This document shows positions 53,542 to 62,088 of a DNA stretch of 64,000 bases, piece after piece. The position numbers were made by a program, and so were the translations under genes. Source of the DNA: an uncultured Verrucomicrobiota bacterium. GTDB taxonomy: Bacteria; Verrucomicrobiota; Verrucomicrobiia; Limisphaerales; UBA1412. The stretch covers positions 19,251-83,250 of the forward strand of contig CALXMK010000013.1 of the NCBI GenBank assembly GCA_944389455.1, written 5' to 3'. Below the pieces are notes generated by a model. That model was not told the origin of the DNA. It made no database searches and saw only the letters and a list, made by a program, of their open reading frames with translations. Position 1 is the stretch's first letter. Each line of letters begins with the position of its first letter.

Positions 53542-54685
53542 TTAATCTTCCTCTTCTGCGACAGAAGTTATTTTTTTAGTCGGGCAGCCGGCTCTCAACC
53601 AAGCGTTGACAAAAATATCCAATCCCCCATCCAGAACCGCTGTGACGTTACCCGTTTCGGTTCCCGTACGGAGATCTTTCACTAATCGATACGGCTGCAA
53701 TACATAAGAACGAATCTGATTTCCCCATGAAATAGACCCCTTCTCCCCATAAAACTTCTCCATTTCCTGCTTTTGCTCATCCTGTTTAAGAGCGTAAATT
53801 CGGGAGAGCAACAATTTCATGGCCGCTGCACGATTCTGATGCTGCGATCGCTGAGTCTGACATGCTACCACAATCCCTGTAGGAATATGCCGAATACGGA
53901 CTGCGGTCTCAACCTTATTCACATTCTGCCCCCCTTTGCCTCCGGAGCGGAACGTATCCATTTCAAACTCACTTTCCGGGATCTCCATACTGGATGTATC
54001 CTCAATCTCAGCCATGACATCTACACTGGCAAAACTGGTATGCCGGCGTTTATTGGAATCAAAAGGAGAAATACGCACCAGACGATGAACTCCTCGCTCT
54101 GCTTTACAATACCCGTAAGCATTCTCTCCAATGACATGGACTGTCACACTCTTAATTCCGGCAACCTCGCCGGGCAAAGCATCTGTAACTTCAAACTTCC
54201 AGCCTCTGCTCTCGCACCAGTGCTGATACATCCTCAAGAGCATATTGGCCCAATCACAGGACTCCGTTCCTCCAGCACCCGCGTTGATGATAATAAAACA
54301 ATTGCTATGATCATGGGGACCGTTGAGGAGAAACTGGATTTCAAGAGTCTCCATTTCTTCCCCCAACTTGGCAGACATTTCAACTGCTTCAGTTAAAGCA
54401 GCCTTCTGCCCCTCATACTCTTCCGCTTCACCTAGCTCAATCAGAACTTTTAAATCTTCCAATTGACGATCGCAATCTCTCAGCGGCTGAAGCTTGCGTT
54501 TGATCTCAGAAACCTCATCCACCACTTTTTGGGCCTCCGCTCGTTTATCCCAAAAAGACTCAGCCGCCATCTGATGTTCCAGTTCAGCGAGTTTTTTCTC
54601 TAATTTCTCCGAGTTAAAGAAACCCCCTTAGCTGGTTCAACTTAGCTTCCAGCTGTTCAATAGATGATTTAACCTCTTCAAACAT
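53542..54685 (-). CDS. prfB: Peptide chain release factor 2, programmed +1 frameshift
   Basis: RF2 releases peptides at UGA and UAA. The gene starts at ATG 54685, reads 23 codons ([23 protein letters not shown]) to an in-frame UAA at 54616-54614, and continues in the +1 frame for 357 codons, giving about 380 residues. Downstream are the RF2-specific stop-recognition tripeptide SPF ([15 protein letters not shown]) and the catalytic GGQ ([11 protein letters not shown]). The helix continues sensibly across the shift ([18 protein letters not shown]). Most bacterial sites use UGA; here it is UAA. It is last in a serS-glgA-prfB run, 24 nt after glgA. Confidence 0.95.
54613..54628 (-). promoter_or_regulatory. 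prfB recoding site with UAA stop
   Basis: On the minus strand AGG GGG TTT CTT TAA C: an internal Shine-Dalgarno-like AGGGGG, a 3-nt spacer, the slippery CTT T and the stop TAA followed by C. Spacing is identical to the E. coli site AGG GGG TAT CTT TGA C. Only the spacer codon and the stop codon differ. Confidence 0.93.
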
Positions 54686-54709
54686 AATTTATTCAGCGCT
54701 TTTTCTCTC

Positions 54710-56167
54710 TTATGTGACCTTTCGGAATATCGACTCATACACAGCTGTATACTTTTTAGCTGTCACATCCCAGGAGAAATCCGCCTTCATAGCGTTTGAA
54801 CGCATCAGTTTGAACTTTTCCGGTGAGTAATAAACGGCCATCGCCTTGAGAATCGTTCTGGCCAGATGATTGGAATTATAATTTGTAAACTTAAAGCCAT
54901 CAGCCTCCTGCACAGACTCACTCGGATCAATCACCGAATCAACCAATCCACCCGTAGCACGGACAATCGGCAATGTTCCATAGCGCAAACTATACATCTG
55001 ATTCAATCCGCAAGGCTCATAACGACTCGGCATCAGGAAGAAATCAGCTGCAGCCGTAATCTGATGCGCCAATTCGTTATTATAACCGATATAAACTGCT
55101 ACTTTATCCGGATATTGCGCACGGAGCTGATTAACTTGCTCTTCATATTTGGCTGAACCGCTTCCAAGACAAACAAATTGAATATCCCCGGCCAGCATAT
55201 CCTCCAGAGCGGGAATCAATATATCAATGCCCTTCTGCTCTGCCATACGGCCAATATTCCCAAAAAGAGGTATCTGAGGATTCTGCGGCAATCCCAACTT
55301 CTCCTGCAAGGCCTGCTTATTTTTGGCCTTGCCAGACATATTCTTAAGAGAATAGGAATACTTTAGAGCAGGGTTCTTCTCGGTATTCCAGACATCATAA
55401 TCGGCTCCATTGAGAATTCCCACCAGATCGTTTTGACGCTGATTCAGAACCCCATTCAAATTGGCTCCATATTCCTGCCCCTGAATTTCCTTGGCATATT
55501 GAGGACTGACGGTGGTCAATTTATCGGAAAAAACGATTCCTGTCTTAAGAAAATTGAAATTCCCATAAAATTCGGATCCGGAAGGTCCAAAGTATCCCCA
55601 AGGCAAATTAGCCATCGCAAACACACTGCTGGCATAAACTCCTTGATAGGCAAGATTATGAATTGTCAAGCACGTTCCAACCGCCCGCTTCAGTTTTCCC
55701 GACTCCATGGAATGTGTCAGCAGCAGCGGAACCAGCGAGGTTTGCCAGTCATGAACATGCACCATCTCCGGCTGCCAAGGAAGATACATCGCCAGATTCT
55801 CTACCGCCTTGGAGAAAAAGATAAAACGCTCCGGATTATCAAAATAATCATGACCATTCTCCTGGTAAATCCCGGGACGATTAAAAAGCTCTTGCTGTCC
55901 AATAAAATAAATATCCTGGCCATCTTTATTTAAATACCAGACAGACCCTTGAACTGTCCGCCAATCCAGCATCAAGGTCAGATTCCAATCCATCCGTTCC
56001 AATCCCAGTTCACCGGCCTTCTGCAAAATAGGTCCATACAGCGGAGTCACAACCCCAACCTTATGTCCCTGCCGAGCCAGAGTTTTCCCCAGCGCGGCCA
56101 CCATATCTGCCAGCCCTCCCGTCTTGGAGTAGGGATACAGTTCACTCGTAGCCAAAAGGATTCTCAT
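54710..56167 (-). CDS. glgA: Glycogen synthase, ADP-glucose type
   Basis: A 485-residue GT5 glycosyltransferase. The N-terminal KTGGLADMV loop binds ADP-glucose, HVHDWQTSLVP and NLAYQGVY are GT5 hallmarks, and the C-terminal domain has MPSRYEPCGLNQMYSLRYGTLPIVRATGGLVDSV with the catalytic E-x7-type region. It elongates alpha-1,4-glucan chains. It lies 21 nt after serS and 24 nt before prfB. The GH13-GH133 enzyme 5 kb away could degrade the product. Confidence 0.97.
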   Translation of the reverse strand: MRILLATSELYPYSKTGGLADMVAALGKTLARQGHKVGVVTPLYGPILQKAGELGLERMDWNLTLMLDWRTVQGSVWYLNKDGQDIYFIGQQELFNRPGIYQENGHDYFDNPERFIFFSKAVENLAMYLPWQPEMVHVHDWQTSLVPLLLTHSMESGKLKRAVGTCLTIHNLAYQGVYASSVFAMANLPWGYFGPSGSEFYGNFNFLKTGIVFSDKLTTVSPQYAKEIQGQEYGANLNGVLNQRQNDLVGILNGADYDVWNTEKNPALKYSYSLKNMSGKAKNKQALQEKLGLPQNPQIPLFGNIGRMAEQKGIDILIPALEDMLAGDIQFVCLGSGSAKYEEQVNQLRAQYPDKVAVYIGYNNELAHQITAAADFFLMPSRYEPCGLNQMYSLRYGTLPIVRATGGLVDSVIDPSESVQEADGFKFTNYNSNHLARTILKAMAVYYSPEKFKLMRSNAMKADFSWDVTAKKYTAVYESIFRKVT

Positions 56168-56188
56168 AGATTACTAGATAATTAGAAT

Positions 56189-57493
56189 TTAATCTTCGCA
56201 AATGCGGTCTGATCCGTAATAGGGTCTCAACGCTTCCGGAATTAAAACAGTACCGTCCGCTTGCTGATGAGTCTCTAATAATGCTACATAGAGACGAGCC
56301 AATGCCGTTCCGCTTCCGTTAAGCAGATGAGGATAACGATTTTCTCCCTCTTTCGTCTTATAGCGTAATCCCATCCGGCGAGCCTGATAATCTTCACAAT
56401 TGCTGCAGCTCGAAACTTCCAGATATTGATCCTGTCCGGGAGCCCAAACCTCGATATCATAAGTTTTGGCACTCGTAAAGCCCATATCTCCTGTACAAAG
56501 CGTTACTATATGATAGTGCAGTCCTAATAGCTGGAGAACCTTCTCCGCATTTGCCAGTAAGGATTCCAACTCATCATAACTCGTCTCAGGTTTTACGATC
56601 TTAACTAATTCTATCTTATCAAATTGATGTACCCGGATTAATCCGCGCGTTCCCAATCCCGCAGCACCCGCTTCTGCCCGGAAACAGGGAGTATAAGCAC
56701 AATAATAAATAGGAAGCTGTTCTTCTTTTAAAATCTCATCACGATGAATATTAACTAGAGGTGCCTCCGCCGTGGGAACCAAATACTCTTTTCCCAAAGT
56801 CTCTCCATCCATTCCCTCTTGAACCGCGTATGCCTGATCACAAAACTTGGGGAACTGCCCTACCCCGTACATACACTCGCGCATGACCATAAAGGGAGGC
56901 AGCATTTCTTTAAATCCATGCTGTTTTGTGTGCAAATCCAACAAGAAATTAATCAAAGCTCGTTCCAACCGTGCGCCTTTGCCGGTATAAAGAACAAATC
57001 CTCGGCCTGAAATCTTTGTGGCCCGCTGAAAATCAATCAATCCCAGTCTTTCTGCTAATTCAATATGATTCTGAGGTTGAAAATCATACCTCCCCTTTTC
57101 TCCATAAACCTTAATTACAGGATTATCCCCCGCATCTTTGCCGGTCGGCACTGAGTCATGAGGAATATTCGGTGTTCTCAGCAACAGATCCTCTCTTTTT
57201 GTTTCAATCTCCTCCAACTCCTTATCCAACTGAGCAATCTGGCCTCCTATCTCAGCTGTTTCTTTCTTCTTAGCATTTGCTTCTTCCAGGAGTTTTTTCC
57301 CCATGAGCATCCCGATTTCCTTCGAGACTTTATTGCGAATCGACTTCAACCGTTCAGATTCCGCAAGATTCTTGCGCCGAACCTCATCCAAAGCTAATAT
57401 TTCACGCACCTTGGATTCATCTCCTGCATTACGAGCTGCCAAACGCGCGCAAACCCAATCGGTCTTTTCACGGATCGTTTTGATATCCAACAT
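56189..57493 (-). CDS. serS: Seryl-tRNA synthetase
   Basis: A 434-residue class II synthetase. The N-terminal coiled-coil arm that grips the tRNA-Ser long variable arm spans about residues 30-105 (EVRRKNLAESERLKSIRN; KLLEEANAKKKETAEIGGQIAQLDKELEEI). Motif 2 is FRAEAGAAGLGTRGLIRVHQFDKIELV and motif 3 is GSGTALARLYVALLE. It is the first gene of the serS-glgA-prfB run. The tRNA-Ser(UGA) substrate is encoded at 27432-27520. Confidence 0.98.
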   Translation of the reverse strand: MLDIKTIREKTDWVCARLAARNAGDESKVREILALDEVRRKNLAESERLKSIRNKVSKEIGMLMGKKLLEEANAKKKETAEIGGQIAQLDKELEEIETKREDLLLRTPNIPHDSVPTGKDAGDNPVIKVYGEKGRYDFQPQNHIELAERLGLIDFQRATKISGRGFVLYTGKGARLERALINFLLDLHTKQHGFKEMLPPFMVMRECMYGVGQFPKFCDQAYAVQEGMDGETLGKEYLVPTAEAPLVNIHRDEILKEEQLPIYYCAYTPCFRAEAGAAGLGTRGLIRVHQFDKIELVKIVKPETSYDELESLLANAEKVLQLLGLHYHIVTLCTGDMGFTSAKTYDIEVWAPGQDQYLEVSSCSNCEDYQARRMGLRYKTKEGENRYPHLLNGSGTALARLYVALLETHQQADGTVLIPEALRPYYGSDRICED

Positions 57494-57839
57494 ACCGGCT
57501 GTATTCTAACAGATATTGCCTGCTCAAACAAATATTTATATTCTCACCTTCTTTCCGGTTCATAACTCTGCTCTGCTTAAAATATCAAAACGTTTCTATT
57601 CTCCGTTTGAGAATCCATCCTCAGAAAATATCTTCATCCTGATTAAAAGGAATTCAAAACAAGAAAACCCGCTTTAAAAAAACAAAAATTTTTCATTTTT
57701 TTACAAATTAGGCTTGCCTTAAAAAGTTAGATATAGTTTAATTACCTCGATGCTGATCGCACAGCTCATCTTAGACTCTCTTTCGCCGCGCAGTCGCTCA
57801 TCCTCTGCGAAGAAGAAAGTCTTCTTTGAAACAATCAAT
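57494..57839. other. Divergent intergenic stretch with a candidate promoter for the flavodoxin gene
   Basis: Between serS (minus) and flavodoxin (plus). No gene is recognised. On the plus strand TTGCCT (57714-57719), 17 nt and TTTAAT (57737-57742) form a plausible sigma70 promoter, which would give a leader of about 200 nt ahead of the flavodoxin gene. The rest is AT-rich with A tracts near 57676-57700. Confidence 0.35.
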
Positions 57840-57917
57840 TTTCGGCAAAGCCAGCTCTTCCTTTGCTCTTTCTCATCTGAGGAATCTGCTTTGCGGAGTT
57901 ATCTGTCTTTGCCGAAA
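57840..57917 (+). promoter_or_regulatory. Long leader hairpin upstream of flavodoxin
   Basis: TTTCGGCAAAG (57840-57850) and CTTTGCCGAAA (57907-57917) are exact 11-bp complements enclosing 56 nt that contain further short complementary stretches. The element ends 30 nt before the flavodoxin ATG, so the mRNA leader is probably a closed multi-part stem. It matches no riboswitch family I know. Confidence 0.45.
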
Positions 57918-57947
57918 TAAACAACTGATAGCGTATAAAAATATAAA

Positions 57948-58454
57948 ATGAATAAAATCGTCCTTTTTTACGGGTCATCAACCGGAACCTGTGAGAATCT
58001 GGCCAGAGATATTGCCGAAAAATTGAATTTGGATTCCTCCGTTGTTCATCCTGTCTCAGAACTGAATGAAAAAACAGTTGCCGCCGCTGATACGCTTCTC
58101 CTTGGGACATCTACCTGGGGATGGGGTGACATCCAAGATGACTGGGCAGACGCTCTTCCTAAGCTTAAAGCCATGTCTTTATCCGGAAAAAAAATCGCTC
58201 TTTTTGGCTGCGGAGATTCCTCTTCCTATGGAGACACCTTCTGTGACGGAATGGGAATTCTCTATGATGAATTAAAAGAAAGCGGCTGTACTTGGATTGG
58301 CACAGGAGTCAGCACCGACGACTATCAGTTCAACAGCTCTAAAGCAGTTATTGACAATGCCTTTGTGGGATTGGCAATAGATGACATCAATCAAAACGAT
58401 AAAACAGAAGAACGGATTAACACCTGGATCACTCTATTAAAAACACAGATTTGA
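57948..58454 (+). CDS. Flavodoxin, long-chain type
   Basis: A 168-residue FMN-binding electron carrier. The phosphate loop is GSSTGTCENLA (residues 9-19). The two isoalloxazine-flanking aromatic loops are TSTWGWGDIQDDW and GCGDSSSYGDTFCDGM, and an insertion in the last strand (YQFNSSKAV) gives the long-chain form. It acts in the cytoplasm, for example with ferredoxin/flavodoxin reductases or as a ferredoxin substitute under low iron. It is monocistronic with its own terminator. No iron-box sequence could be identified upstream. Confidence 0.95.
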   Translation: MNKIVLFYGSSTGTCENLARDIAEKLNLDSSVVHPVSELNEKTVAAADTLLLGTSTWGWGDIQDDWADALPKLKAMSLSGKKIALFGCGDSSSYGDTFCDGMGILYDELKESGCTWIGTGVSTDDYQFNSSKAVIDNAFVGLAIDDINQNDKTEERINTWITLLKTQI

Positions 58455-58500
58455 TACAAGATACGTAGCACCGGAATAAAATACCCAGTAACTAACACAT

Positions 58501-58535
58501 GGCGTCTGTTTACACACAAACAGGCGCCTTCTTTT
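58501..58535 (+). terminator. Intrinsic terminator after flavodoxin
   Basis: GGCGTCTGTTT (58501-58511) pairs with AAACAGGCGCC (58518-58528), 11 bp with one wobble and a 6-nt loop, then TTCTTTTTC. It lies 46 nt after the stop. Confidence 0.8.
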
Positions 58536-58627
58536 TCCTCAATTTGAAAAATCACTGCTCAATCAGCCAAATTCAGCGTAAAGAGACAAAATCATCCCCT
58601 CTCTAAAACATAATTCCAAAAAGAGAA

Positions 58628-59905
58628 TCAACCTCTGCTCAAGATCTTCTTTAAATTTCCTTTGTTCTGCGAAGCCCCGATGATAGCCAAATTATACCGC
58701 TCAGGACGCAAAAGTTCCTGTAAAATCTTTTGAATTTCAGCTGCCGTGGTTCTGGAAACAGCCTGCTTAATCTCCTCAGGAGTCTGAAACGTTCCTCCCC
58801 CCAAAAGCTGTTCACCCAACCAAATCATCTGATTTTCAGTATTTTCCAAACTAATTTCAGATTGTCCTATTACATAATCCTGCGCCTGCTTCAGTTTTTC
58901 TTTGCTTACGGGAGTCGCGGCCAGTCGCTTGAGCTCCTTGAGAATCAATCGAAGCGTCTTTTCCACCTTATTCTCATCCACTCCTGCCCCGATAACCAGA
59001 TCTCCAGTATCGTAAAAACTCCCTAATGAACTCCCGATTGAATAAGCCAGACCATGATCCTCTCTCACCGCCTGAAAAAGGTGCGAACTGGAATTCTCTC
59101 CGACTAAGGTATTAATCACTTTCAATGCGCAGCTATAGGGATGATTCCTCTCAAAAGAGCGAATTCCCAGGGCAATCTGAGTCTGATCCACTTCTTTTTT
59201 CAAACAGAGAATCTGAGGCTCCTCCTGGGTTGGCGCAAAAGGAATCCAGGTTGTCCTTTTTCCCGATGGAATATCTTTGGAATATTTACGGGCCAACCGC
59301 AGGAGCTTGCTGTGGCTGACGTTTCCCGCCGCGACAATCCAGGTATTATGGGTCACATAACTTTCTTTGTAATATTGCAAAATATCTTTGCGGCGAATTT
59401 TCTGCAATCCTTCCTCTGTCCCCGTAATAGGGCGTCCCAGGGGATGATCCTTCCATTGCAGCGTATTCAAAAGTTCCTGGACATATTGAGAAGGCTGATC
59501 ACAGGTCATAGCAATCTCCTCGCAGATGACCTCTCGCTCTTTGCGAATCTCATCCGGCTCAAAGAGTGAGTGCGTATACATATCCATCTGAACCTCCATC
59601 AAACACTCCAAATGTGAAGCACGGGAGCGGGCAAAATAACAGGTATTTTCCTCAGCAGTAAAAGCATTTGAAGTACCGCCAATTCCCTCAATATCAACAG
59701 AAATTTTCAGAGCATCTCTTTTCTCCGTTCCCTTAAAAAGCAAATGTTCTATAAAGTGACTGATACCATTCTGGCGAGGATCGCTCTCATAACGGCTGCC
59801 CGTTCTAGCCCATATTCCTAGGCAAACGCTCGCCATCTGCGGCATGGCTGCACTAGCAACCGTTACTCCATTAGTCAGTGTGGTAATTTTATATTCCGTC
59901 TTCAC
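58628..59905 (-). CDS. M16 family zinc peptidase
   Basis: A 425-residue protease of the pitrilysin/processing-peptidase family. The inverted zinc motif HFIEH is at 50-54, with the third zinc ligand Glu130 in REREVICEEIAM. The second half has the non-catalytic M16_C repeat (NTWIVAAGNVSHSKLLRLARKY; DTGDLVIGAGVDENKVEKTL). It resembles the single-subunit bacterial PqqL/YmxG-type peptidase. No signal peptide is present, so it is probably cytoplasmic. The substrate is unknown. It is divergent from the YdjC fusion gene, with a 250-bp gap. Confidence 0.94.
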   Translation of the reverse strand: MKTEYKITTLTNGVTVASAAMPQMASVCLGIWARTGSRYESDPRQNGISHFIEHLLFKGTEKRDALKISVDIEGIGGTSNAFTAEENTCYFARSRASHLECLMEVQMDMYTHSLFEPDEIRKEREVICEEIAMTCDQPSQYVQELLNTLQWKDHPLGRPITGTEEGLQKIRRKDILQYYKESYVTHNTWIVAAGNVSHSKLLRLARKYSKDIPSGKRTTWIPFAPTQEEPQILCLKKEVDQTQIALGIRSFERNHPYSCALKVINTLVGENSSSHLFQAVREDHGLAYSIGSSLGSFYDTGDLVIGAGVDENKVEKTLRLILKELKRLAATPVSKEKLKQAQDYVIGQSEISLENTENQMIWLGEQLLGGGTFQTPEEIKQAVSRTTAAEIQKILQELLRPERYNLAIIGASQNKGNLKKILSRG

Positions 59906-60155
59906 AATGAACTGAACTCGAGGCTGGATTCAATCTTGAGAAAAGGGCATCATTCCCTCTTTCCCTCTCCATCCTAACAAGCTCCGCTTTGCTCTTCAAC
60001 TACCGATTCTCATTCCTTCTTTCTCAGGATTCTGACGCTCCTCAAATGTTCTTCCGAATTGATTCCTCACTTCGTCTTTGTTATAAAAAAAGTAACCTCC
60101 CGCGATTCAGCAAATCGTGGATGATGAAAAAGAAAATAAAAAAGAAAAACGCGAC

Positions 60156-61988
60156 ATGAAAAAGATTCTCTTCATATCCTCTATTCTCTGCGCAGCGGCC
60201 TTTTCTCTTCTAGGTGACTCTATGAATAATAACACTCCTCCTGCACGCTTAATTCTCCGTGCAGACGATATGGGCTCCTCCCATTCCGCTAATATTGCCT
60301 CTCTGGAATCCGCTTGCGAGGGAATCGCTACCTGTATTGAAGTCATGCCTGTCTGCTCCTGGTTTCCCGAAGCGGTTCAGCTTCTCCGACAATATCCTAC
60401 AATTGACGTAGGAATTCACCTTACCCTAACAAGCGAATGGGATAAAATCAAATGGAGGCCTCTGACAAAGTCTCCCTCTCTGACCGATAGCAACGGATAT
60501 TTTTTCCCAAAAGTTTTTCCGGATAAAAACTATCCCAATCGATCACTTATCGATCCCAATCGCCCATTAAACCTTGCCGAAGCGGAAGCGGAACTTCGCG
60601 CTCAGATTGAGCTGGCTCTGCGTGAAATTCCACAAATTTCTCATCTCTCCGCGCATATGGGTTTCACCGGAAATAAAGAACTGGGCCAACTCGTTCAAAA
60701 ACTGGCAGAAGAATACAATCTTCCCTGCGAAGCCGACGCTCAAAATCTGAACTGGATCGGATACAAAGGTCCCCACGGCACCCCGGAAGAAAAAATAGAA
60801 AGCTTTGAAAAGATGATTCATTCTCTTCAACCGGGGAAGACCTATCTATTTTTGGATCATCCGGCACTGAATAACCTTGAAATGCAAGGTTTTTCACATA
60901 TCGGCTATGAAAATGTAGCTACCGACCGCCAAGGCGTAACCGACCTTTTTAAATCCCCCGCTTCCCGTCAATTGCTGGAAGAAAAAAATATTATCACAAT
61001 CTCTATGAATACATTCTATAAATCACTCCCGCGTGCCACTCCGGAAGAATTGAACGTATCTCCCGACATGCTGTCAAATTATCTGGCCGCGGTAAAAGAG
61101 AAAAAGCAAAACATTCACAGTATTATGGTATTGCGTAAAGGCCACGTGGTCGCCGAACACTGGATGCAGGGCCAAGGTCCTGAAATTCCGCATGTAATGT
61201 ACTCCGTCAGCAAAACCTTTACGGCCACGGCTATCGGTTTTGCCGTTCAGGAAGGACTGCTGAAGGTAACCGATCAAGTCATCTCCTTCTTTCCGGATGA
61301 TCTTCCCTCAGAAGTCTCTCCTTTCTTGGAGAAACTCCGAATTCAAGATCTTCTCTCTATGACTGTTGGTCAGGAAAAAGATTCCTACCCTGCGCTTCAG
61401 GCTCAGCCGGAAGGTAATTGGCAAAAAATCTTCCTATCCCTGCCAATTAAATATGAACCCGGCAGCCGCTTTCTCTACAATACCGGCGCTACCTATATGT
61501 TAAGCTGCATTCTCCAAAAAGTAACCGGCCAGAAAGTGATCGACTATCTCTATCCCAGACTCTTCCGTCCTCTAGGAATCACCGGAGCCCGCTGGGAAGA
61601 GAGCCCTCAAGGAATCAATTGCGGCGGATGGGGTCTCTGGATTAAGACCGAAGATATGGCAAAATTCGGGCAATTTCTCCTTCAAAAAGGAGCCTGGAAT
61701 GGGAAACAGCTCTTAAACCAGGAGTGGATTGAAACCGCAACTACAGAAAAAATCCGTCAAAATCCTAACGCAACACCTGATGAACTCGCCTCCAGCGATT
61801 GGCTTCAAGGATATTGCTACCAAATGTGGAGATGCCGCCATAACGCCTTTCGAGCTGACGGAGCCGCCGGACAATTTATCGTCATCATTCCGGATAAAGA
61901 AGCCGTCGTCGCTATCACTGCAGATCTCTCGGATATGCAAAGCGAACTCAACCTCGTCTGGGAACATATCCTTCCCGCATTAAAATAA
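60156..61988 (+). CDS. Secreted fusion: YdjC/ChbG-like deacetylase plus serine beta-lactamase-like hydrolase
   Basis: A 610-residue protein from the ATG at 60156 (the frame runs 13 codons further to a GTG). A signal peptide (KKILFISSILCAAAFSLLG) directs export. Residues about 25-290 match the YdjC/ChbG carbohydrate-deacetylase fold: RADDMGSSHSA with Asp37-Asp38, GIHLTLTSEW and SAHMGF supply the metal-binding Asp and His. Residues about 305-610 form a class C beta-lactamase/esterase-like domain with SxxK at Ser350-Lys353 (YSVSKTF), Tyr441 in FLYNTGAT and a GAAGQF C-terminal motif. It may deacetylate and de-esterify one glycan substrate in the periplasm. I know of no characterised protein with this pairing. 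Confidence 0.85.
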   Translation: MKKILFISSILCAAAFSLLGDSMNNNTPPARLILRADDMGSSHSANIASLESACEGIATCIEVMPVCSWFPEAVQLLRQYPTIDVGIHLTLTSEWDKIKWRPLTKSPSLTDSNGYFFPKVFPDKNYPNRSLIDPNRPLNLAEAEAELRAQIELALREIPQISHLSAHMGFTGNKELGQLVQKLAEEYNLPCEADAQNLNWIGYKGPHGTPEEKIESFEKMIHSLQPGKTYLFLDHPALNNLEMQGFSHIGYENVATDRQGVTDLFKSPASRQLLEEKNIITISMNTFYKSLPRATPEELNVSPDMLSNYLAAVKEKKQNIHSIMVLRKGHVVAEHWMQGQGPEIPHVMYSVSKTFTATAIGFAVQEGLLKVTDQVISFFPDDLPSEVSPFLEKLRIQDLLSMTVGQEKDSYPALQAQPEGNWQKIFLSLPIKYEPGSRFLYNTGATYMLSCILQKVTGQKVIDYLYPRLFRPLGITGARWEESPQGINCGGWGLWIKTEDMAKFGQFLLQKGAWNGKQLLNQEWIETATTEKIRQNPNATPDELASSDWLQGYCYQMWRCRHNAFRADGAAGQFIVIIPDKEAVVAITADLSDMQSELNLVWEHILPALK

Positions 61989-62014
61989 AAACAGCTTGAC
62001 TCAAAACGTCAAAA

Positions 62015-62051
62015 AAAAGGCCGGAAGAGAATTATATCCTTCCGGCCTTTT
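62015..62051. terminator. Bidirectional terminator between convergent genes
   Basis: AAAAGGCCGGAAG (62015-62027) and CTTCCGGCCTTTT (62039-62051) form a perfect 13-bp stem with an 11-nt loop and A/T tracts on both sides. It serves both the plus-strand fusion gene and the minus-strand LRR gene. Confidence 0.9.
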
Positions 62052-62088
62052 GAATTTCTTTGCCCTACTTTACCCTAAACCGAATCGC

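Noticed and set aside
53542..54570. prfB as an N-terminally truncated gene or pseudogene
   Set aside because: The missing first 38 or so residues are found upstream in another frame, joined by a perfect frameshift signal.
57840..57917. FMN riboswitch ahead of flavodoxin
   Set aside because: The conserved FMN-element sequences are not present; only the long closing stem is supported.
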